Shown here one piece after another: positions 46,379 to 64,000 of a stretch of DNA of 64,000 nucleotides. A model generated the notes under the pieces. That model saw only the letters and a program-made list of their open reading frames with translations. It was not told where the DNA came from and ran no database searches. The stretch's first letter is position 1. Each line of letters begins with the position of its first letter. Source of the DNA: Anas platyrhynchos (taxonomy: Eukaryota; Chordata; Aves; Anseriformes; Anatidae); NCBI RefSeq assembly GCF_047663525.1, contig NC_092621.1, forward strand, positions 75,568,501 through 75,632,500, read 5' to 3'. The position numbers and the translations under genes are program-made.

Positions 46379-49300
46379 GGAAAAAAGAAACCACTCACAG
46401 CATGAGAGTTGCAGATGCTGCAGCTTACTCTGGTGACACTTATGAGCATCACCACACTCTTTTTCCACATGGTGGGTCTTCCACCAGAGTTTACTGAACT
46501 TCAGCTCAAACATCACACAAAAACACAGCTCCAAAACAGAAGAGCAAATTCTCAAACATCTTCCTTGACTACAGAGCATCAGCTGCTTGTGGCCAGACAG
46601 ATCCTTTATGGACTGTTCCCATCAAAGCTGGTGGCAACTGCCCAGCTCAGCCTGAGGTGGTTTCAGGGTATGAGGCTGTGGCATGGTAGCATCACCTGTG
46701 TGTCACTGTCTCACTGCAAACACTTCCCAGCAGCAAATGAGGGCTTCCAGGCAACCTCACATCACAAGGAGGGATAGCCCTGTTTGTTAAAGTGTGCCAT
46801 AGCCACACCTAGATAATCATCTCTCTTACACCCTAGAAGCTGGGGTGCTTGTTTGGGGCTGAGTGGAGAGGTCCCTCTGACAGCAGAGAAAGGTGCCAGC
46901 ATCCCAAAATGTCAGGACAGAGGTAGTATTTTATTTTCTGGTCCATGCCGTGGTGTAAAACTGGAGGTGCTCCTCCACGAGGGTGCATGGTGGACTGCAT
47001 CCCTGCCTGCTCCCCTGCAGGACACTGGTGGAGAATGGCACAGATGGGGTTATCTTCTTCAGATAGGGCTCTGCAACTCTGCGTGGAGGTGTCACCTTCA
47101 CTTCACCCAAAGGGCAAGCATGCCTCAGATCCCTGGGGCCAGCAGGACTGCCTCAGACAAGGTGCTCCAGCAGAAAGCTCCAGGCTCCAGAGAAAGCTCA
47201 GGTAGATATGGCGATGTGGGTCTCACTGCATACTGCTTAGGAAGATTTTAGCAAGCATCCTCCTAGGCACACAGTACTGAGTGAACGAGTCACAAACAGC
47301 ATTGTGTATCCATAGTAGTCCAGTATGTGTATGAAAGTACATTAACGGGACTCAAATATTGCTCCTCTTCCTCTGAAGTTTCCCTTCCTCGGAGGAGAAT
47401 TTTGGAGTTGAAGAGGGCTTTTGGGTAAAAGGTACTAGGGAAACAAGAAAGACTGGGAAGCTTTCCAACAATATTCCTGCTGCTAACTTTTTCCAGGCTG
47501 CAGTTCTTCAATGTCTAAGAAGCATGAATAAATATATATACAATAGTAAATTTTAACTGTGTGGCAAGACAGCTGCTGTAACTGGCATTTGTTATTCTTT
47601 TCCCTTCATTTCAGTTCTCTGTAGTGTCCAAATCCTTGCCGAGCTAAGGGTTGGATTTTATGCCTGGCGGTATAGCTGCTGAACTGGCTGCAGTGGTTGA
47701 GAGCAGGGCTGCTGCTTCCTGCTGCAAACTCCACTTTTCCTGGCAAGGGTCTCCAAAAGCTTTCATACCTCCTGAAACTGCACAGGAACAGTGAGGAGAC
47801 ATCCCCCCAACCACTTCACCCACTTTGGCATGGTGTTGCACCGGGCACCTTGGTCACTGTCTGAGTGCCAGTGATGCCCCTGCCCTTGGACATCACCTCC
47901 ACGGAGCAGTGGGAGCCACCACCAGATGAACAGAGCACGGCTGTCTGGCCATGAGCTTTCAGGCTTTGCCACAAGGATACGTGGCCAAGGCAGTCTAGGG
48001 CAAAGTGAGCAGATGCCTAGAAGCAAAACCAGAGAATGATGCCCCTGATGTTTAAAAAAAATAATGGTTTAATACTTCTGTGTGGGAAAGGTATGAGATA
48101 TTAAGGAAGATCTGAAAAACCAAGCCCTTTAGGGTACCAAAATGCTGCCTTGGTCCCTTGGCACTGAAGCATCTCGATGGTAAATTCCTTGGAAATATCC
48201 TGCAAAGCTTAGACAGGCTGTATTGATTTATCTTTTAATTTTTAAGCTCAAAGAAGCTGCATGCCTGTAAATGATGGAACAATGCTATCACTCTGCTGTT
48301 TCCTTTCTCCATTTGCTGAAGACTGACTCAGCAGGCAGTGACTGCAAAGGACACCTGGGATGAATCTTGCCCTGCACCAGTGGTGCTTGGACCTGGCACC
48401 ACATGAGACCTGTGACGTAACTGGCAGAGCTTTTTGTCTGGTTTCCAAAGAGCTCAGCTAAATATGCTTGTTGCCATATAGCTTCCAACCGTGCTCAAAC
48501 ATGGTCCGAGCTTGCTTTCAGCTGGCTTCAGAAATGGCTCCCCGCATGAGTAAATTGCTATCAGCAAGATTTCCCCCTATTTGTCTTTCTGTTTTCCACT
48601 GTTATAACACTCCCCTCTGACCGGCTTTACTTATCCATCTGCTCCTCCCCCCCTCCCCCCCTTTTCCTGCCAGAAATTTTTGCTTTCTTTGTACAGAAAG
48701 TACCACAACTTGCAATTTACTTCCTCTTTAGAAACAACCCTCTCCACCTTATGTAAGCTCAGTCTGCCTTCTCTGGAGATGTCCATGGCTGGAGCTTGGC
48801 TGAGCTGTTTCCCTCTAACACCGAATTAAAGGGAAGCTGTAATCACGCTCCTTTTGGCATGAGTAATGTAACCAAGAGCCTTCATTTCACCTGGCTCTGC
48901 CCCAACACCCTTCCAGATCAACCCCAATAACATGCCTGCATCGTTTCATGCTGCACTGACACAAGCCCACACCATTGTTTTGCAGATGGTTTCAGTGCTG
49001 TGTAGCCCTCAAAGAAAAAGGACTTTTGAGGTATTTAGGTATTCTAGTGCTTTGGTACTTTTACATCTGGTCCACTTTAAGGTTTGTCTTGTGGGTCTTG
49101 GTTTATTTTCCACATGGTCCTCTGGCAAAAATATCTGAGGGAGGGAACCAACATGCGAGCAGGCCTGACTGGAGGCTGGTGAGGCCTGCAGAGACGGTCA
49201 GTAAGAGACCTGCGGTGAAGGACATGGTCTGGATGAGGGTCTTCTTCATCCCATGAGGCTCAGTGGGAGCAGGGTGAGATCCTCATGCTCATGGGACACA

Positions 49301-52300
49301 ATTGATCTTGGTACCTGAAAACAGCTGTATTTTGGGTGAGGATAGGATCACATGGAAAACGGAGGGAACTGGAGGGCAAGGAGATGGGAGGGAACAGGAA
49401 AAAGTACTACTGTGAAAGTCTGGATCTGCTGTGGGCTGGTGCTGTGGCCCAGAGCCATGCTCCTGGAGGCAAACAAGCCTTACCAGTGAGTAAGCAAGTG
49501 CCCTACTTTGTTGCCTCCCCTCTTTCACCCCAATTAAGTAGGGCTGAGCACTTCCTGCCTCCTCTGCACAATGTGGGGGTGACAGAGCTGTCTGGCAAGT
49601 CAGTTCCCATTGTATACCAGGGAACTCCACCTTTCTCCATCGAGGTGACTCTCACAGACACTCAAGCTCTTTCCTCCTTTCTAATAACTGGTTCTTTTGC
49701 TTGCAACACTTTCAGAGCCTTGTATGAGCACTTCACCAGGGTTATGTCACTATCCATTTGTTATGCCGGCACTTTCCTGGCTCCTTGTCCTTCAGATGCA
49801 GTTTGAGGACTTTGCTCATTTTAATGTAAGGCAGAGAGAGATGCTCCAACAGGAAGAAGTACTTACTGGGGCCATTTCTACTTAAGCATCCTCCCTCGCA
49901 CTGCACTGCAGCCTCGCCACCAGCTTTCCCCCCGTCCTCTGCAGACTCCTTTCCAGCTGGCAATGTTCCCCATAGCAAGTGATTAGCACCTCATGGTCCC
50001 TGCACAGTGTGTGCCCAGCTGCAGCCCTGCGCCAGCCTGCCTGACAGGGCAATGCAGAGTCTGCAGCTGCTCCCAGAAAGAGCTGGCTGTGAGGTCTGGT
50101 GCTCCTGAGGAGCTCTCAGAGGAGGAGGCACACCCTGGGCATTTTCTGGGCCCTCCATTCCCACCAGTGTCCCAGCTGGAACCTTGTGAGATGTGCTGTG
50201 GCTCCTCTTATTGTCTTGTGCTGGCTGAGGAGCGCTCGCTGTGTGAATAACACCAGTGCTGTCTTCATGGGCTCGGCACCTGGATGGCCTGAAGACTGAT
50301 GCCAAAGCAGTGACTCCACTGTGTTGTGTCCCTCCCCTGCCCCTCTTGCAGAAGAGTAGTGCCTCGAGCCTCCCTCCATCTCTTGGTACCACCACTGTGA
50401 CTTGGTAGTTTGTCTGGGAGGGTTTGTATCACACCTGAAAGGCAGTGTTATCCTTAGCCAAAGGGGCTAAATCTCCAGGAGGGACTGGAATGGGACCGAG
50501 GCTACTCCAGTTCCTGCTGGTGATCCATCGTTTAATGCTTGATGTAATACCTCTCTTCCTGGAAATGTTATTAATAAATCAGTGGGTTAGGTGACCAAGT
50601 AACCAGGGCCCAGACAGAGCTAGCAGCAGACCCTGAGGTCTGGATGGCAATTTTTCTTTTTCTTTTTTTTTTTCTTCTTTTGATGTTTGTTGTTATCGTT
50701 GTTGTTTTTTAATATGTTTTTACCCCGGTGTCACTGTGACAGGATGCCAGTGTAACCCCTGCCATGTGTTTCACCATGTGAAACATCAGGTTGGCTTTTC
50801 TTCTGGTGAGGAGCACAGAGATGGACCCACCTGCTGCCAGTAGTCTCCTGAATTGCTCACCGTAGTCAATTCAGTAACAAGAACATCATCAAAAGTCATC
50901 TTCAGAGCTAATATCCATGTTAATCTTTGTAACTCTGGTCCTGCCTAGCCCTATCTCTCCTCTGCTACAGCTTGCCGTGCCCAGGTTTGGGTTCCTTATG
51001 GTGTGTGCCCCACTTTTTTAATATCCTATTGCCACACACCTTTGAAGAAAACATTTTGTTTCCTTGCCTCCACCCAATCTGGGAAACCTGATGGAGAGGA
51101 TGGTGCCAGCTCTAGGACATCATCATGTTGGAGTGTGGCTTCACACTGCTTGTCAGGGACAACAAAAGGAAAGGCACAAACACACAGGTGCTCCTCAATA
51201 TCAGCAGAGGCTTTCTTTCCTATGCTTGGCTATGCCAGGAAGGCGGTTAGCACAGCTGCAAAGTTGTTTTTTGAAAGGTTCCTATCTATGCTTTTCCTGA
51301 TTGCAGGATAAAAAGGGAAAAAGAAGGTCATGTGTCGCCCACCTGCAAGATTAAAAACAAAAAATAAAAGGGTCTGGGGAGAATCAGATGTAGTCACCAG
51401 TGTGGCTCTACCTGACCTTGTGGCCCTGTGTTAGATCAAGCTAAATCTGCCAAAGAGATCCTCTGCCTCTCATTTGCTTTCTCGTTGTGGTGGAGACTGT
51501 GGCTTCTTAAAGCCTCCTACAGCATTTAGAGGTGCAATATACTCACCTTATACAGGCCTACCCCAGAAATGATGGATAAATTGTCTCCTTTACAGTCCTC
51601 AATTACTTAGCAAAAATACCACGAGGATTGGCAAATTCCATTTTGGCTATGCCATGGGGTGGCAGGTACTTTCAATGTCCTAAGTGTTTCTAATTAAACA
51701 AATACCAGCAACTGCTAATAGCAGACTTCGTTGCCAAAATTCCCGCCACCCACTGACACGACTGCCTGAGTTGTGCAATGTCTAAATCTGCAGGATTTGC
51801 TCACTGGAGAGGAAATCCACACTTGACTTGACTTTCCTCTGTGGGCATTTCTGGTGCTGTGCATGGAAGGGAAAGAGGAGGGCTCTCAGAGGGCGTGAGG
51901 GAATCGCTGAACGTGGCCCAGCACCTGCAGGGATCCCTGTGTCCTCAGCCTCTTCCAGTGTACCAGGGTTGTAATTAAACAAATAAACACTGAATATTCC
52001 TGGCATGGGGAGAGTGGTTGGCATGAACCCCCCTGGTTCCCATCAAGCCCCCAGAGTTGGTCTCCAGCCACCTTGTATCTGACACCCTGGCACCTTCCAG
52101 TTCCCATACGGGCAAGTGTAGCCATGGCTTTCCAGCAGGGACAGGGTCTCTCCTGGCCAAGCTGAGCAGGAAGGGGCTGAAGCCCTGGGCAAGCAGCAAG
52201 AAGCATCGAAGCTGGCCGGCTGCCCTGCTTCCGTGCCCTGCAGGGGCACGAAGGCACAGTCAGCTGGATAGAAACACAACACGGGTTTCTGTTTTAATGA

Positions 52301-54283
52301 GAAAATAATTATATACTTGCATTGTAGGCCTCACAGTCACTATAAAACAGAAGCAGGATAACATTTAAGTGGTTAACATACAGAAAGCCAGGTATTGTTG
52401 AAACTGGTTGGTAAGTCATGACAAGGATGCCACCTTTTGGTTGCCAAACAAATCAATGCTACTGTATTTTCCTTCAGACGGCGTCAATACGGAGCAAGGT
52501 GAAGCCCAAACTGGCAGTGTTTAAAACAAATTGCTCAGAAAACCTGCACTGTAACCCCAAACTGATTATAATCACTAATGCTAATGCTTAACTATCCCTC
52601 AATACACAGTTTCATTAAAACCAGTCTTTGCCACAGGAAAGGATCTGAGTGTTTCTTCTGTGGAGACAAAGTTAACTCTGCAATAGTGCTCCTTGGTTGC
52701 ATTGGATATATTATATATAGATAGATATGTATTACTGGCGTATACTTATAAACACCTAAGCTCGGTAGCATGCAAATGAAATAACAAAGAGGCAAGTAAA
52801 CGGCATAGCACTCGCGCGGGTGCAGCACTGAATGTGTGCGGCGGACGAGTGTCCATAATTTCTGGAAGAGAAGAACACTGCTGGACGCTAGGTTTGGCTG
52901 CTCGGCACTGACATGCCACACGCCTCCGGTGCAGGGGGCAATGTCATTTGCACTTCAAAGACCAAGGGGGGTCAATGCAACTCATGGGGAGGTGCCTCGT
53001 GACGGGTGGTCAACGTCAGTGGCTTCCAGTGGGAAGAGCAGGAGGGAAAGGTAGACCTCCAGATTAAAGAAAATGAAAGATGTGAGTTCCTGGGAGCACA
53101 CACCAGAGGAAGCACTGTCTGATGCAGGACCACCTTCCCATGAGCACAGGGCCATCTCCTCAGCTCAGGGCACTTTTCCCAGTCTCACCCCTGTTCTGCC
53201 TGGGGGTGGAAGGAGCCAGGGCTTCTCTTAGTACAGGTGCGTAGCACTCATGGGTGATGCTATGTGACGTTCAGTCCTGCTGGGCTGCGGCACCATTCAC
53301 TTGCCTTTCCCACAGCCTCATGGCCAGGCTGAACCCACCTGTGGACTGCTGGTCACCTGGATTTGTCAGTGGGTGCCCCTGTTGAGGTTGTCCTGCCCCC
53401 ATGTGTGTGTGGTGTCCCCCTGCACCCAGGCTAGGGCATCCTCGAGACAAGCTCGCTGCCTTCCTCACAGCAAACAGGCCAGCAGAGCTTTCTTTCGCTC
53501 AGCAGCACTAAGGGAGACAATCCACAGAGTTTACGGGTGCCTGTAGTCATATCCACTGCAATTCCCTGAAAATAGGCCTCAAAATGCTATAGTGTCCACG
53601 GACAGAGAGCGCATGCTGGAGGAAATTGTGTGTGTGGGAAAAATCATTTGGTTGCAAGCTCTGTGTTTGTTTAAGAAAAGCACCAGAAGTATGTTCACAG
53701 TATCGGTACTCACTGGAAATGAGCACTGTTTTCAGGATAAAACAGTGTAGCAGGCTGAAAAACCAAGGAGTGGCTTAAGGGAGGACCAGCATTGAGGCCA
53801 ATAGTTTTTAAAAATAAGTCAAAAACAATAATTGGTTGTTTATAAAAAAGGCAGAACATTTTATATAGAAAAAAGCTGTCCCCTTTTTCTTTTTTTTTCC
53901 TGTTTTTTCTTTCCTTCTTTTTTTTTTTTTCCTTTTTTCTGTCACCTCCCAAACTTGTTCATTTCTGGTCCAGAAATTATGGTTCCCAGTTGTAAAATAC
54001 TCTTATTGTATTGCTTGCATGAAAAGAAAAGAGTAAACCCGCAGCCTCTATACTACATACAAATACAAAGCACAAGAATAAATACCACATTTTTTTTCCT
54101 AATTGTCAGCTTACAAAACTGGTCAATACTTTGCAATTGTGACTCATGCAAATACCATGTTGGGTCAAATTTTAATATCACAAATACTGCATTAACTCAG
54201 TGCCTTGTTTTTATATCCCCTTTCAGAAAAAAAAAAAAAAATAGCACTCACCCCTGTAGCTGGTAAACAGCCTTGGAGAAAAT

Positions 54284-54370
54284 AACACACACACCACCAT
54301 ACGCCTTCTCGCACGCGCCTCACGCCTACACACACACGTGCACGCACACCCGCACACACACAGATGCACA
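54284..54370. repeat. CA/CG-rich alternating purine-pyrimidine stretch
   Basis: Degenerate (CA)n with interspersed CG steps (CACACGTGCACGCACACCCG). It has Z-DNA-prone composition and is not a pure microsatellite. An A run precedes it at 54227-54241. Confidence 0.7.
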
Positions 54371-55122
54371 CTAATCCTTCACTGCTGATCCCAAGCCTAA
54401 GCAACGACTAGAGGCTCTACGGTCTGCTTGTAGCGCTGAAAACACTGGCTGAATGGCAAAAGTCACGTTTTTCTTCCTGTGTCTGCTCTCCCTTGCTCAA
54501 TCTTTCTCACTCACTTCCCCCCCCTTAACTTTTGTGTTGCCTGGAAACCTGGAGACTCCCACAAAGCACTCTGCTCCGAAGGCTTTTTATGCTGTATAAA
54601 TATAGTTAGAGATGTAGCTATCATCTTTCTTCTTTATTTCATACCTCTTCCTAGGCCAGAGTCTGGCTTAGTTCAATTATTGCCTCATTTCAAAATTAAA
54701 TGTCCTTTATTTGTATTCATTTCCCACTACCTTTCTACTTCAAATTACCCATCTTCATAGATTTTACACATACGCCATTCTTTTCCCTCCCCACCATCAA
54801 AAAATAGTTGTCATCCGCTAAATACAGATTTTCTATTTAGAAACTTTGTTATGTAAATATGATCTGAGAACCTGGAGCTCAGGTGATATTGCAAGCGTAT
54901 AGGATCCTAAAGCTAAGGTAATCCATTTGGCTTAGCTCTCATCCCCATCTATTCCACTCCTTAATTGTGATGGCTTGTGTTTGCAACACAAGGACTGTAT
55001 TTTTACTGAGCCTAGTGGATTGTACATTTGCAATAGCTGCTTCCCCATTTATTTATTTGTTTTTCCTTTTAAACAGATAAATTACTAGATAAGGGGAGCA
55101 GAACCCCCTCCCTCCAAAAAAA

Positions 55123-55155
55123 CCCCACCCCGATCCCAGTCCCAAACCCAAACCC
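55123..55155 (-). promoter_or_regulatory. Six-tract G-quadruplex motif
   Basis: The minus strand has G tracts of 3,3,3,3,4,4 with loops TTT, TTT, ACT, ATC and T. It starts as two telomere-like GGGTTT units. It lies about 550 nt after the AKAP2 stop on the transcribed-sense strand, so it could fold in the mRNA. Confidence 0.75.
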
Positions 55156-55703
55156 TTCAGTCCCCTCAGAGAAATAACATCAGAGGGCAACGTCGTCGTG
55201 CTTTGGGGGTGTCTTTGTGGGGGGGCTTGCCGAGGTGATGCTGACGGTCTCGGTGCAGTGGCTGTGGGAGGAGAAGAACCTGGAGGTGGGTCTGTTGGGG
55301 GGCTGCAAATCCGGCTGGGGGGATGCACGAGCCCTCCCCTCCAGCTGCTTCTCCGGCCCATGGAGATGGCCTCCCACCGGTCCCGGGGGGTCCCACACCC
55401 TGTATCCCCCCCACCCCGGGGGTTATTTCCTAGTGGGCAGGCAGGGGAGAGAGGAGGGGGCATTTCCTGGGTGCATTTTTCCTGTTGTTTTAGGATTGCC
55501 GGGAGCTGGATCATTTCTGTGTCTATGTGCATCATCGAGTTTGTTGTGTATTTAATAAATATCGGATTTAAATGCTGCTGCTTTTTTTTGTTTGTTTTGT
55601 TTTTGTTTCATTTTTCCTCCTTTCTCTCTATCTTTTCTTTTTGTTGTTGTTGTTTTCGCTTTGTTTTTGGTTTCGCAGCTGCCCTCGTGGTGCTGCCGCG
55701 TGG

Positions 55704-64000
<8,297 letters not shown>

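Larger units (their letters stand above)
42201..52270. other. Intergenic region between SLC46A2 and AKAP2
   Basis: About 10 kb without a supported gene. It contains several T runs (42353-42369, 43724-43740, 44432-44446, 45440-45456), an A run (42547-42561), a graded CAAAAA/CAAAA/CAAA microsatellite (46302-46378), a C-rich run (about 48645-48661) and a GC-richer stretch (about 44600-45250). The many 60-160 codon ORFs overlap in several frames and lack known motifs. Enhancers or lncRNA could be present but cannot be read here. Confidence 0.6.
52275..55703 (-). other. AKAP2: AKAP2 3' UTR (inferred extent)
   Basis: Minus-strand sequence after the stop. It starts with an A/G-rich tract (T-rich on plus, 55570-55670). 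A possible proximal signal AATAAATAAA lies near 55045, and an ATTAAA at 52299-52294 could mark the distal end. It contains a six-tract G-quadruplex motif (55155-55123) and an alternating purine-pyrimidine CA-rich stretch (54284-54370). The large ORFs in this interval are GC- or repeat-driven. Confidence 0.4.

Noticed and set aside
46110..46579. Phe/Cys-rich membrane-like ORFs on the minus strand
   Set aside because: They are generated by the CAAAA-type microsatellite read on the opposite strand.

Overview
The window is vertebrate nuclear DNA, almost certainly from a bird. The genes are split by long AT-rich introns with GT-AG borders. The interspersed repeats are CR1 LINE fragments with the typical avian 3' end, plus one long solo LTR of a type I associate with bird endogenous retroviruses. 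There are no operons, Shine-Dalgarno sites or dense ORFs. Most open frames in the window are chance ORFs in introns, UTRs or repeats.

Three protein-coding genes can be supported. (1) SNX30 (+ strand, about 2712-35140) is a PX-BAR sorting nexin. Eight coding exons (taken as exons 2-9) join in frame to give 384 residues and a stop at 29952-29954. Exon 1, with the start codon and about 50 residues, lies left of base 1. A 3' UTR of roughly 5.2 kb follows. (2) SLC46A2 (- strand, about 42100-35305) is a 12-TM major-facilitator transporter. Its start, first exon and two further exons are secure; the fourth exon (35552-35753) is likely but less certain. (3) Two terminal coding exons of an AKAP2_C-family gene, most likely AKAP2 (PALM2AKAP2), lie on the - strand at 62966-63144 and 55704-55796. 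The rest of that gene is beyond the right edge.

Layout: 1-29954 holds SNX30 exons and introns, with an antisense solo LTR in intron 4 and two oppositely oriented CR1 copies on either side of exon 7. From 29955 to about 35140 is the SNX30 3' UTR. SNX30 and SLC46A2 converge tail to tail, with predicted poly(A) sites less than 200 bp apart. From 35305 to about 42100 is SLC46A2, with one CR1 fragment in its last intron. From about 42200 to 52270 is intergenic DNA with simple repeats and no supported gene. From about 52275 to 63144 are the putative AKAP2 3' UTR, its last coding exon, a 7.2 kb intron and the penultimate coding exon.

The three genes do not form a pathway. SNX30 acts in endosomal recycling, SLC46A2 is a membrane carrier, and AKAP2 is a PKA-anchoring scaffold. 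In mammals all three lie on human 9q31-q32, a region I recall as syntenic with the avian Z, so a Z location is likely but inferred. I found no unknown gene system. The main points of interest are a candidate 61-nt frame-shifting exon and an inverted CR1 pair around a weakly spliced exon of SNX30, competing 3' ends and tandem acceptors in SLC46A2, and a six-tract G-quadruplex motif in the presumed AKAP2 3' UTR.
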